Below, one piece after another: positions 56,073-64,000 of a stretch of DNA of 64,000 nt. The DNA lies in the NCBI GenBank assembly GCA_000720375.1, contig JOAA01000021.1, positions 1 to 64,000 on the forward strand. Reading direction: 5' to 3'. The first letter of the stretch is position 1; each line of letters begins with the position of its first letter. Source of the DNA: Rhodococcus rhodnii (GTDB taxonomy: Bacteria > Actinomycetota > Actinomycetes > Mycobacteriales > Pseudonocardiaceae). Both the position numbers and the translations under genes were made by a program. Below the pieces are notes generated by a model. It saw nothing but the letters and a program-made list of their open reading frames with translations, was not told where the DNA came from and searched no databases.

Positions 56073-57370
56073 TGAGGCTGTCCGGCCGGTTCCGGTCCGC
56101 GCTGATCATTGGCGGGCAAGGGATCCGGGCCCGCAAACTGCGTACGTTCCTGTCGATGCTGAGCCTGTTCCTCGGTGTGCTCGCGGTGGTGGTCGTCCAG
56201 GCCGGTTCGGAGTTCGCGCAACGCCAGGTGCTTGCCGAGTCCGAACTGAACATGGCCAAGGACGGCACACTGCAGATCTACCTGCCACCGCACGAGAAAG
56301 CCGGCCCGGTCACGCTCGAGACCTTGCACGGCCGCTCGGAGGCGGTGGCGATGATCCACAACCGCGCGGTCATCGGCGAACCCAACGTCGCCCCGGTGAA
56401 CCCTGGTGGCGGCCCGTTCGACCAGTCCGGCGGCGGACGGTTCATGCGGTGCGACAACCAGGGCAACTGCTACGACGGCAGCCAGACCGACGCGCCACCC
56501 GGCCGGGCGATCGAACTGACCGTGGTCGCGTTGACCGGGGACGTCCGTCCATTCCGGGCATTCCGCCAGGAATCCGGGCAATGGCTTGACTTTTCCTCGG
56601 AGCCGTCGCTGGCGCCAAGGCTCGTGCTGAACAAGGAAGCGGCCAAAGGCTTCAAACGCCACCAAGTCCCCGCGCAGATGCACATGGACGGCGCGAAAGC
56701 CGATGCGACGCCCCAGATCATCGGCGTGGTCAACGACGGCGACAGCGGATACGGCCCGATGGCCTACGTCCGCGCCGACGAGCTGCTGAACTGGTTGCCC
56801 ACGAACGCCTTGAGCGGCAACAACGTGCGGCTGCAGGTCTTCATGTCGCCCGAGGCGCACGACCTGGAACAGACGCTGAAGGCGCGGCTGATCGCTTCGG
56901 GCATGCCCGCCGACCAGATCTACGTCCAGCCCGTGAACTCCCGCGAACGCGTGGAGGACCAGCTGGCCCTGATGCGCCTGATCTTCCTCGGCATGGCCGG
57001 GCTCGTGCTGCTGATCGGCACGGCCGGGATCCTGAACGTCGGACTGGCCACGGTCGGCGAACGCATCGAGGAGTTCGCGCTGCGGCGAGCCGTGGGGACG
57101 CCTCGGATCCTGCTCGCCGGGATCGTGCTGGCCGAGACGTTGCTGGTGGGGTTGATGACCGCGGCGGCGGCCATCGGGGCCGGGGCCGTGGGGATCAAGA
57201 TCGGGGCGTCGATGTTCGGCAGCCGGTTCCCGTCACTGGAGGAGCTGACCTTCCCGTGGCAGGCAGGTGTTGCCGGGGTGATCGCGGGACTGATCGCCGG
57301 GCTGCTGGGCGGCCTGATCCCGGCGATCAGAGCCGCCCGCATCCCGATCGCGACCGTCATGCGTGCGTGA
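56069..57370 (+). CDS. FtsX-like (MacB-type) ABC permease
   Basis: A 433-residue permease: membrane helix 1 at about 25-47, an external domain at about 50-300 (MacB-type core, with REGION features such as HEKAGPVTLETL), then three helices near 308-330, 353-378 and 396-420. RTFLSMLSLFLGVLAVVVV and EEFALRRAVGTPRILLAGIVLAETLLVG are typical. The gene overlaps the ATPase stop (GTGATGA), so either GTG at 56069 or ATG at 56072 could start it. With the adaptor and ATPase it forms a MacB-like mechanotransmission exporter of unknown cargo. Confidence 0.92.
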   Translation: MMRLSGRFRSALIIGGQGIRARKLRTFLSMLSLFLGVLAVVVVQAGSEFAQRQVLAESELNMAKDGTLQIYLPPHEKAGPVTLETLHGRSEAVAMIHNRAVIGEPNVAPVNPGGGPFDQSGGGRFMRCDNQGNCYDGSQTDAPPGRAIELTVVALTGDVRPFRAFRQESGQWLDFSSEPSLAPRLVLNKEAAKGFKRHQVPAQMHMDGAKADATPQIIGVVNDGDSGYGPMAYVRADELLNWLPTNALSGNNVRLQVFMSPEAHDLEQTLKARLIASGMPADQIYVQPVNSRERVEDQLALMRLIFLGMAGLVLLIGTAGILNVGLATVGERIEEFALRRAVGTPRILLAGIVLAETLLVGLMTAAAAIGAGAVGIKIGASMFGSRFPSLEELTFPWQAGVAGVIAGLIAGLLGGLIPAIRAARIPIATVMRA

Positions 57371-58097
57371 CAGCTGCCCTCAGACTGGCCATGGCCGCCC
57401 AGTAGAAACGCGGCCCGTAGGACACCCGTGCCACACCCAATTCCTCGAGTGTGGCCAGGTCCACGTCGTCACTGGTGTTGCCGTTGACCGGGCCGGGCAG
57501 TTCGGTGACGAGGGCGGCGATGTCGCCCTTGTCCCGTACGCCGATCGGATAGACGCAGTCGGCGCCCGCGTCCAGGTAGAGCCGACCCCGCCGAATGGCT
57601 TCGGCCAACGGCTCAGATACTCCGTTGGCGGGCAGGAACGTGTCGATGCGGGCGTTGATGACGATCGGGATTCCGGCGTCATCCGCGGCGGAACGGACGT
57701 CCGCGAGCCACTGGGCGTGCGCGCCGGCGTCGGCCAGACCTCCTGCCCGGTGATCGGTGTCCTCCAGGTTGCAGCCGACCGCTCCGATGTCCAGCAACCG
57801 GTCCACCAGTTCACGCGCCCGCATGCCGTATCCCGCCTCGGCATCCACCGTGACCGGGACCGGCACCGCCCGCGCGACCCGTCCGGCCGCAGCGAACATC
57901 TCCTGCCATGGCGCGCCTTCCCCGTCAGGATGGCCGAGCATCGCCGCGATGGCGGCACTTGTCGTGGCGACTGCGGGAAAACCCGCTTCTGCCACCACTT
58001 TCGCACTGGCCGCGTCCCACGCGTTGGGCAGTACGAGCATCTTGTCGCTGTGCAACTCGCGAAGCCGCACGGCGTAAGCCTTCAGGTCAGCGGGCAT
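57357..58097 (-). CDS. isocitrate lyase/PEP mutase-family protein
   Basis: A 246-residue single-domain alpha/beta-barrel protein. Landmarks: MLVLPNAWDAASAKVVAEAGFPAVATTSAAIA, VTVDAEAGYG for magnesium binding, and NLEDTDH; GPVNGNT near the end replaces the substrate loop. The nucleophilic Cys of isocitrate lyases (KKCGH) is absent, so it belongs to the large PEP-mutase-like group acting as lyases or hydrolases on C-C or P-C bonds. ATG at 58097 is used. It overlaps the MFS gene stop by 11 bases and the MacB-type permease end by 14 bases on the other strand. Confidence 0.9.
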   Translation of the reverse strand: MPADLKAYAVRLRELHSDKMLVLPNAWDAASAKVVAEAGFPAVATTSAAIAAMLGHPDGEGAPWQEMFAAAGRVARAVPVPVTVDAEAGYGMRARELVDRLLDIGAVGCNLEDTDHRAGGLADAGAHAQWLADVRSAADDAGIPIVINARIDTFLPANGVSEPLAEAIRRGRLYLDAGADCVYPIGVRDKGDIAALVTELPGPVNGNTSDDVDLATLEELGVARVSYGPRFYWAAMASLRAAVTHA

Positions 58098-59466
58098 TGA
58101 TGTCCTCCAGTGTTTTGGCTTTGTCAGGTACGCCGAGGGCGACGAGCATGCCGATGAACGCGAACGCGGTGACGGCGTACATCGCCGCCGTGAAGCCGCG
58201 GCTGAACTCCTCGGCTGACGCGTAGCCGCCGACATTCGCGAAGACAGCGACCGTGATCGCGACGCCGAACACCCCGCCGAAGATGCGGAGCATCATGAAC
58301 GCGCCGGAAGCCTGGCCGATCTCCTGCGGCTGGACCACCCCGACGGCCGCCTTCTGCGCCGCGGGCATGGCCATGGTCAGCCCGGCTCCCCCAATGATCA
58401 GTGCGGGCAGCAGTTCGAGATAGTCAGTGCCTGCGACCGTGGCGATCCAGCCCGCGCCGAGCGTCTGCAGTGCCAGTCCGCCGACCATGAACCATCGCTC
58501 ACCGAGCTTGTCGGCCAACCGCCCGGCGATGGGCGCGAACACCATGAGCGTCGCGGTCCACGGCATCAGCCGTAGGCCCGCCTGCAGCGGCCCGTCCCCG
58601 AGCACGGTCTGGAAGTACTGCGCGAGAAAGAACAACATGCCGTACAGCGACGCGAACACCAGGAAGTTCGCCGGATTGGCCGTGGCGAACGCCCTCAGCC
58701 GGAAGAACCGCATCGGCAGCATCGGCGCCTTCGTCCGTCGTTCCCAGAACACGAAGGCAGTCAGCAGCGCAACGCCAAGTATCAGCGTGGTCAGCACTTC
58801 CGCGCTGCTCCACCCCGCCGCGTTGCCGCGCACCAGAGCCCAGACGATGCCCAACGCCCCCAAGGTCACGAGTGCGACGCCGCCGATGTCGACTGTGGTG
58901 TTCGGGCCGACGCTCTCGTCGACGCGCCGGGCCGTGAGCACAATCGCGATCACGCCGATCGGCAGGTTGAGCCAGAAGATCCACTGCCAGGCCAGCCCGT
59001 CTGCGATGACGCCGCCGATGAACGGGCCGCTGAACGTGGCCAGACCGGTGATGCCCAGGTACAGCCCCATCGACTTGCCCCGCTGCGGTGGCGGGAACAA
59101 CGTGCTGATCAGGGTGAGCGACAGTGGAAGCACCAGCGCGGCACCGACACCCTGCACGGCCCGGGCCGCGATCAGCGTGCCGATGCTCTCCGACAGCGCG
59201 CATGCCACGGACGCGACGGTGAACACCGCCAGACCGACGACGAACATCCGGCGGCGGCCGAACCGGTCGCCCAGTGCCGCTCCGGTCAGCAGCAGTACCG
59301 CGAATGACAGGTTGTAGGCGTTGACCGTCCATTCCAGGGATTCGACCGATGCCGCGAGATCCTGGCGGATCGTGCTCAGTGTCGTGGTCACGACCAGGCT
59401 GTCGAGCGCCATCATGAACGACGCCAACGAAGCAAGCCCCAAACCCCACGCCTGCTTGGTATTCAC
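58087..59466 (-). CDS. MFS transporter, DHA2 (14-helix) drug-export type
   Basis: A 459-residue major-facilitator protein. The A-motif is GDRFGRRRMFV between helices 2 and 3, the N-terminal D1 motif LDSLVVTTTLSTI lies in helix 1 and the C-motif-like GPFIGGVIADG in helix 5; the length and pattern suit EmrB/QacA-type drug efflux. ATG start. It is followed by the PEP-mutase-family gene with an overlap, and preceded by the sigma-factor gene with a 16-base gap, so all three may be one transcript. Confidence 0.93.
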   Translation of the reverse strand: MNTKQAWGLGLASLASFMMALDSLVVTTTLSTIRQDLAASVESLEWTVNAYNLSFAVLLLTGAALGDRFGRRRMFVVGLAVFTVASVACALSESIGTLIAARAVQGVGAALVLPLSLTLISTLFPPPQRGKSMGLYLGITGLATFSGPFIGGVIADGLAWQWIFWLNLPIGVIAIVLTARRVDESVGPNTTVDIGGVALVTLGALGIVWALVRGNAAGWSSAEVLTTLILGVALLTAFVFWERRTKAPMLPMRFFRLRAFATANPANFLVFASLYGMLFFLAQYFQTVLGDGPLQAGLRLMPWTATLMVFAPIAGRLADKLGERWFMVGGLALQTLGAGWIATVAGTDYLELLPALIIGGAGLTMAMPAAQKAAVGVVQPQEIGQASGAFMMLRIFGGVFGVAITVAVFANVGGYASAEEFSRGFTAAMYAVTAFAFIGMLVALGVPDKAKTLEDINAR

Positions 59467-59482
59467 GTTTCCCCCTTGGAAT

Positions 59483-60502
59483 TCAGGCGCGCAGTGATCG
59501 GGGCAGGCCGAACATCGTCAGCAACGAGTTGTCCAGGAACCTGGTCAGCGCGGCGATCCGCTCGCCCGCCAACGTCAGTACGACCACGCCGTGCGCATGC
59601 AGGATCGATGTCCGTGGATCCCGCATGTAGCAACCGAACGCCGGTTGGCCGTTCGCCCGGGTCGGGATCAACACGTGACGGCGGCCGTCGCTGAGTGCGA
59701 CCGTCGCCAGGAAATGCCGGACCGCCTCGATGCCCTGGTACTCCAGCGGCAGTGGCGGCATCGTGAGCAGCGCGTCATCGGTCAGCATCGCCACGACCGC
59801 GTCGACGTCCCCGGCTTCGAACACGCGGATGAAGTCAGCCACGATCCGGCGCTCCAGTGGCGAGTTCGGTCGTGGCGCGTTCTCCCGGTCGGGAAGCTCG
59901 TTCGCCAATGCGGTTCGTGCCCTGGTCAACGCACTGGTCACGGCGTTTTCGGTGGTGTCCAGCATGGTCGCGACTTCGGCGGCACGGAATCCCATGACGT
60001 CGCGTAGCACCAATACCGCTCGTTGCTTTGGCGGCAATTGCTGCAGCGCTGTCAGGAAAGCCAGGGACACCGACTCCCTCAGCTCGTAGCGCGCCTCCGG
60101 CCCGGGCGTGTGGTCGACGATCTCGTCGAGGCGCGTGTCGGGGTACGGCTCCAGCCAGCTTGGTTCCGGTCGGCGGTGTGACGGCTCCGGCAACGGGACC
60201 TCCGGCTCGTAGCCGGTGTGTGGGCGACGGCTGCTGGCGCGCAGTGCGTTGAGGCAGCGGTTGGTCGCGATTCGGTAGAGCCAGGTGCGTACGGACGCGC
60301 GTTCCTCGTAGCCGCCGATCCCGCGCCATGCCGCGAGCAATGTCTCTTGCACCAGGTCCTCGGCGTCCTGCGCCGAGCCGAGGATTCGGTAACAGTGCAC
60401 GTGCAGCTCGTGCCGGTATGGCTCGACGAGCCCGCGAAACGCCTCGCCGTCGCCGCCGCGTGCCAGCGCCAGCAGATCGCCGGCCGGCTGGACCTCTCGC
60501 AT
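59483..60502 (-). CDS. ECF sigma factor with SnoaL-like C-terminal domain
   Basis: A 339-residue sigma factor. Region 2 spans about 25-90 (PYRHELHVHCYRILGSAQDAEDLVQETLLAAWRG); region 4 about 140-200 (LQQLPPKQRAVLVLRDVMGFRAAEVATMLDTTENAVTSALTRART). The C-terminal ~135 residues form a SnoaL/NTF2-like domain (FIRVFEAGDVDAVVAMLTDDALLTMPPLPLEYQG, plus SILHAHGVVVLTLAGERI), thought to regulate the sigma itself. This matches the TIGR02960 / SigG-like group, which lacks a dedicated anti-sigma factor. ATG at 60502 follows AGAAGGAAC. Confidence 0.92.
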   Translation of the reverse strand: MREVQPAGDLLALARGGDGEAFRGLVEPYRHELHVHCYRILGSAQDAEDLVQETLLAAWRGIGGYEERASVRTWLYRIATNRCLNALRASSRRPHTGYEPEVPLPEPSHRRPEPSWLEPYPDTRLDEIVDHTPGPEARYELRESVSLAFLTALQQLPPKQRAVLVLRDVMGFRAAEVATMLDTTENAVTSALTRARTALANELPDRENAPRPNSPLERRIVADFIRVFEAGDVDAVVAMLTDDALLTMPPLPLEYQGIEAVRHFLATVALSDGRRHVLIPTRANGQPAFGCYMRDPRTSILHAHGVVVLTLAGERIAALTRFLDNSLLTMFGLPRSLRA

Positions 60503-60579
60503 GGTGGTTCCTTCTCTCTGTCTGCTCTCCCACAGAGATGGACACCGCGAGGTCACGAAACTGGTCGGTCCCCGTATAC

Positions 60580-60613
60580 GAAAGCAGCGGCCGGATCGCC
60601 GGCCGCTGCTTTC
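60580..60613 (-). terminator. hairpin terminator after the PAC2 gene
   Basis: A perfect 15-bp stem, GAAAGCAGCGGCCGG / CCGGCCGCTGCTTTC, with a four-base ATCG loop, 12 bases beyond the PAC2 stop. No T-tract. It also separates the PAC2 gene from the sigma-factor promoter. Confidence 0.85.
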
Positions 60614-60625
60614 ACATTCAGGCGT

Positions 60626-61531
60626 TTAGTCGGTTTTGCCGTTTTGTTCCGCCAGGAAGCGCTCGAGCTCCGCCGCGAGCTCGTCCGCGCTCGGGATGTT
60701 GTCCGGGTCGAGCAGCAGGTTGTCCTCGTCCTTCGCCGAGGTGAAGGCGTCGTACTGCTGCTCCAACGCCGCGACGACCTCGGCGACCTGGTCGGATTCG
60801 GCGACCTGACGGGCGATCTCGGCGTCGGCGCGCCGGGAGCTCTCCGCCAGCGCGCCGGGCGGCAGGACCAGGCCGGTTGCCTGGTTCACCGCGTCCAGCA
60901 GCACCAGCGCCGCCGCCGGGTACGTCGACTGCACCAAGTAGTGCGGCACGTGCGCAGCGAAGCCGATCGCGTCATGGCCCGACTCGCCGAGACGCAGTTC
61001 CAGCAGGCCCGCCACGTTGCCCGGCACCTGTACCCGGCTGAACATCGGCCGGTAATCCTTCACCAGCTCAGGCCGCGTGGCGTGCGCGGTCAGGCCGAGC
61101 GGACGCGTGTGCGGGACGCCCATCGGGATGCCGTGCACGCCGAGCGTCAGCCGCACACCCCAGCGGTCCACGAGCTGGCGGACCGCCTCGACGAACGCTT
61201 CCCAGCGGAAGTCCGGCTCCGGGCCGGTCAGCAGCAGGAACGGTGTCCCGACCTGGTCGTGCAGCAGTCGGACGACCAGCTCCGGGGTCTGGTAGTCCTC
61301 CCAGTGGTCCTGCACGAACGTCATCGACGGCCGCCGCGCGCGGTAATCCAGCAGGCTGTCGATGTCGAACCGGGCGATCACGCGGTTCTCGTACGCGGTC
61401 AGCAACTGCTCGACAAGCGCCGCACCGGCCGATCCGGCGTCCATGAAACCGTCGAAGTGGTGCAGCAGCACCGCGCCGGTCAGATCCGGCACGTCCGAAT
61501 CGACCTCGTACAGGTTCTCCGGCTCCAGCAC
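60626..61531 (-). CDS. PAC2-family (proteasome assembly chaperone-like) protein
   Basis: A 301-residue PAC2 protein: LHHFDGFMDAGSAGAALVEQLL near residue 27, YRARRPSMTF, FLLLTGPEPDFRWEAFVEAV and AHVPHYLVQSTYPAAALVLLDAV. Bacterial PAC2 proteins occur where proteasomes exist, mainly in actinobacteria; their role is still unclear, with chaperone or ATP-grasp-related functions proposed. GTG at 61531 is chosen because GGAGG lies six bases ahead; a TTG at 61555 and GTG at 61534 are less likely. Confidence 0.92.
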   Translation of the reverse strand: MLEPENLYEVDSDVPDLTGAVLLHHFDGFMDAGSAGAALVEQLLTAYENRVIARFDIDSLLDYRARRPSMTFVQDHWEDYQTPELVVRLLHDQVGTPFLLLTGPEPDFRWEAFVEAVRQLVDRWGVRLTLGVHGIPMGVPHTRPLGLTAHATRPELVKDYRPMFSRVQVPGNVAGLLELRLGESGHDAIGFAAHVPHYLVQSTYPAAALVLLDAVNQATGLVLPPGALAESSRRADAEIARQVAESDQVAEVVAALEQQYDAFTSAKDEDNLLLDPDNIPSADELAAELERFLAEQNGKTD

Positions 61532-61622
61532 CACAAGCCTCCAAGCACGTGACAATCCTCAACGACTATTACAACGCGCAACGGCCCCGGAACCATTCCA
61601 GCCGACCCGAATTAGGGGCCGG

Positions 61623-64000
61623 CTAAGGGTGATCCACGTCACCGGCGAACACCCACCGGCCCGCGGGCACCCGAAACACCTGGAAGTCCGCCTCGGCACG
61701 CAGGAAGTCCACGCCGGACGGCTTGGACCGGACCACTCCGGGCACGAAAACCTCGGCGGTGCAGCCAACTGGCACGACCGTCGTCAGATGGACAGTCGAG
61801 CCGACTCGCGACCAGGCCACCGAAGCCAAGCCGCGCACGGTCCGCACCGAGGTCTGCGCCCAGTTCACACCGACCCGGGCGTCCGGCTTGACGGTGAACC
61901 GCCGATAACCGTCATCGCCGGGCCGCAACCCGGCCACGTTCTCGTACAGCCACTGCACGACCGTGCCCTGGAAGTAGTGGTCCCTCGACCGGGAATCGAG
62001 CGGCCACATCTCCCACATCGTGTCGGCGCCGTTGTCGAACCAGTAACCCCAGCTGGGATACGTCCGTTGGGTCGCCACCGCATGCGCGACATCCGGGTGA
62101 CCGTGGGCGGTCAAGGCCCGCAGCAGGACGCTCGTGCCCAGAGCGCCTGTGTTCAGGTGGTTTCCGCGCGCTTTGATGTCCGCCACCAGGCTCGTCACGA
62201 CCTGGGTGACCGAACCCGGTGGGACGAGCCCGAACATCAGCGGGATCGCGTTGGACGTCTGCCGGTAGTCCGGGTCCTTCGCGGTCCGATAACGGCCGTC
62301 TGCCAGGAAAGTCGCGTTGAGCGCGGTCCGGCACCCTTCGGCGACCGAGCGGTACCTGGCGGCGGTGTCGCTGTGTCCCAACAGTTCCCCGAGCTCCGCG
62401 GTGTTGGTCAACGCCCGGTGCAGGTACGCCGTCGCGGTCAGCCGGGTGTCCTCCGGCGGATTGCCGCCGTAACCGGGCGGGAGGTAGTCGCCGAGCGCGG
62501 TGATCGCCAGTCCGTCCTGCAGCCGCCCGATTTCCCAGTCCAGATAGCGAGTCAGGGTGTTCCAGTGCTCGGCCGCGACCGACGAGTCGCCGTAGATCCG
62601 GTACATCTCACGGATGATGAACGGATACACCGTTGTCCATTCCGGCGACGGTGCCGCTTCCTGATAACCCCAACCGCCGCTGGGCACGATCACCGGCAGC
62701 TGCCCCGCGTCGGTCTGACTGTCGGCGAGGTCGTTGAGCCACTTGCTCAGGAACCGCGCGACGCCGAGGGCGTACATCATCACCGGAGCGCCGACTTGGG
62801 CATCGCCTGTCCAGCCGTTCTTCTCGTACATCGGCGTGTCGGTCGGGATGCCGTGCATGTTGTTGCGCAATGTCCGCCGCATCGCGCGGTCGAGTTGTTC
62901 GAAGAACGGCTCCGAGCACCGGAATGTCCCGGTGTCCGGTACAGCCGTTTGAACTACCTTGCCCTGCAACGCCTCCGGGCGCGCACCGGTGATTTGGACG
63001 TACCGGAATCCCTTGTAGGAGAACTTGGGCTCCCACGTCTCCAGGCCGGTGCCCGCGCAGATGTACTCGTCGGTCTGGTGGCGGCCGGGGACATGTCCGT
63101 TCTCCCACACCACGCTGCCGTCCGCCTTGAGCTTCTCCCCGTGCTGCATGCGGATCACGGTCCCCGCCGCGGCACGGACGCTCACCTGGGTCCACCCGGA
63201 CATCGTGCGGCCCATGTCGGCGATGTAGACGCCGGGACTGAGCTCCCGGACTGTCGGCGTGACGGTTTCGACGACCTCGATCGGCTCGTGTTGCTGGGCC
63301 TTGAGTGTCCCTTGAGGAGGATCCAGGACGGTTGCCTGCCGCCAGACAATGGCTTTGCGCGCGTCGTAGGTCTCCCCCGCGTACAGCGAGTTGGTGATCG
63401 TGCGGCTTTCGGCGAGTTGCCAGTCCGGTCCCGAGGCGATGGTCGTCTTGCTGCCGTCCGGATGGCTGATCTCCAACTGCGCCAGGAGTCTCGGTTCGCC
63501 ATGCCAGGTCGCCCGATGCCAGTTCCACACGTTCGGCGTGGTCATGCCGTAGAAACCGCGACCCAACAACACTTCCACCGCGTTGTTGCCCTGCTTCACG
63601 AGGTTCGTCACGTCGTGGGTGGCGTACAGCACGGTTTTGTCGTAGTCGGTGAAGCCTGGGTCGAGGACCTGTGTTCCGACGCGGGTGGAGTTGATGGTCG
63701 CGTCGTAGTACGCCAAGCCGCTGATGTACAGCCGAGCCTTGGTCACGCGCTTGCTCAGCGAGAACTCCTTGCGTAACAACGGCGCCGGGGCCTCTGGGAC
63801 CGCGACGGACACGTTGCTCCCCCAGACTCCTTGCCCATACGGCGCAAGCACAGTTGCCGCGGCCCACGCAGAGTCATCGAACTCCGGCTGCTGCCAACCG
63901 CTTTGCTCCGTTTCAGCGACCTTCCACCCGGCTCCGGTGACCAGAACCTGTTGGCCGGCCGAGGTCTCGACGACCAAGCGGACCAACAGTCCAGCGGGGT
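61623..64000 (-). CDS. alpha-L-rhamnosidase, GH78 (5'-truncated by the window)
   Basis: The frame is open to the window edge, so about the last 790 residues are present. Order: beta-sandwich domains near the start of the visible part (LYISGLAYYDATINSTRVG), the Rha78-type domain, then the (alpha/alpha)6 catalytic barrel with PTDTPMYEKNGWTGDAQVG, where the Glu is the likely general acid, YWFDNGADTMWEMWPLDS and YPSWGYW. A beta-sandwich end follows (VSVRTVRGLASVAWSRVG). It should release L-rhamnose from glycosides. Whether a signal peptide exists cannot be seen. Confidence 0.92.
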   Translation of the reverse strand, partial: PAGLLVRLVVETSAGQQVLVTGAGWKVAETEQSGWQQPEFDDSAWAAATVLAPYGQGVWGSNVSVAVPEAPAPLLRKEFSLSKRVTKARLYISGLAYYDATINSTRVGTQVLDPGFTDYDKTVLYATHDVTNLVKQGNNAVEVLLGRGFYGMTTPNVWNWHRATWHGEPRLLAQLEISHPDGSKTTIASGPDWQLAESRTITNSLYAGETYDARKAIVWRQATVLDPPQGTLKAQQHEPIEVVETVTPTVRELSPGVYIADMGRTMSGWTQVSVRAAAGTVIRMQHGEKLKADGSVVWENGHVPGRHQTDEYICAGTGLETWEPKFSYKGFRYVQITGARPEALQGKVVQTAVPDTGTFRCSEPFFEQLDRAMRRTLRNNMHGIPTDTPMYEKNGWTGDAQVGAPVMMYALGVARFLSKWLNDLADSQTDAGQLPVIVPSGGWGYQEAAPSPEWTTVYPFIIREMYRIYGDSSVAAEHWNTLTRYLDWEIGRLQDGLAITALGDYLPPGYGGNPPEDTRLTATAYLHRALTNTAELGELLGHSDTAARYRSVAEGCRTALNATFLADGRYRTAKDPDYRQTSNAIPLMFGLVPPGSVTQVVTSLVADIKARGNHLNTGALGTSVLLRALTAHGHPDVAHAVATQRTYPSWGYWFDNGADTMWEMWPLDSRSRDHYFQGTVVQWLYENVAGLRPGDDGYRRFTVKPDARVGVNWAQTSVRTVRGLASVAWSRVGSTVHLTTVVPVGCTAEVFVPGVVRSKPSGVDFLRAEADFQVFRVPAGRWVFAGDVDHP

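Noticed and set aside
61362..63776. 804-residue open frame antisense to the GH78 gene
   Set aside because: Shadow of the rhamnosidase reading frame; the product is Arg/His/Val-rich without motifs.

Overview
The window is chromosomal DNA from a high-GC, GTG-rich actinobacterium. The gene content fits a soil or rhizosphere member of the Pseudonocardiaceae or a close relative: a mycothiol-dependent enzyme, a deazaflavin (F420-type) oxidoreductase, two transmembrane Ser/Thr kinases, a PAC2-family protein, bacterial Ku, a sugar ABC importer without its own ATPase, and secreted plant-polymer hydrolases. The family assignment is an inference from content; no rRNA or tRNA is present to anchor it. Gene order is dense, with many 4-base ATGA/GTGA stop-start overlaps and an unusual number of convergent 3' overlaps.

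Layout. 1-500: C-rich left edge with a possible truncated gene end and a degenerate tandem-repeat tract. 0.5-11.2 kb: SRPBCC protein, hemerythrin-like protein, GH38 alpha-mannosidase, a divergent cupin/MarR pair around a perfect palindrome, an FxsA-DUF3616-methyltransferase operon bordered by a 46-bp repeat, and a lipoprotein plus two-permease sugar importer. 11.2-17.8 kb: two tandem helix-turn-helix-like paralogues of unknown role, an atypical two-component pair, an MMPL exporter and a canonical NarL-type two-component pair. 17.8-21.8 kb: TetR/DsbA-FrnE/mycothiol-enzyme operon, secreted HNH nuclease, and two related unknown proteins, one carrying a low-complexity repeat domain. 21.8-29.0 kb: a signalling block with a YihY/BrkB membrane protein, a STAS protein, a SpoIIE-type phosphatase and a giant hybrid histidine kinase with an array of HAMP repeats. 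29.1-34.6 kb: beta-propeller glycosidase-like protein, a frameshifted regulator relic, DDN-like oxidoreductase, a barstar-domain protein, serine hydrolase, cytochrome P450 and TetR. 34.6-42.4 kb: second MMPL exporter, small actinobacterial protein, Ku, RidA/TetR, GNAT, a Ser/Thr kinase with an extracellular CBM2-like domain, and an ArsR-AHSA1-DHFR-like operon under a three-half-site operator. 42.4-51.5 kb: NAGPA-domain exported protein, two unknowns, DUF998, M23 peptidase, PaaX-type regulator, argS with a strong terminator, ADP-ribosylglycohydrolase plus PfkB kinase. 51.5-64 kb: second Ser/Thr kinase, an unknown protein, a MacB-like adaptor/ATPase/permease operon, PEP-mutase-family/MFS pair, an ECF sigma factor with a SnoaL-like tail, PAC2 protein and a GH78 rhamnosidase running off the right edge.

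How it fits together. Three themes recur: sugar-polymer turnover (GH38, GH78, the importer, the propeller protein and the CBM2-tailed kinase), envelope export and stress (two MMPL pumps, MacB-like system, MFS, M23 peptidase), and signalling (two NarL-type pairs, HAMP-array hybrid kinase with STAS and PP2C, two STPKs, an ECF sigma factor, and TetR/MarR/ArsR/PaaX regulators, several with readable palindromic operators). No rRNA, tRNA, CRISPR array, intact insertion sequence or PKS/NRPS cluster was seen. The least understood parts are the tandem HTH-like paralogues (11.3-12.6 kb), the repeat-domain pair (20.6-21.8 kb), the CBM2-tailed kinase (39.6-40.9 kb) and the N-terminally extended barstar (31.2-31.8 kb).
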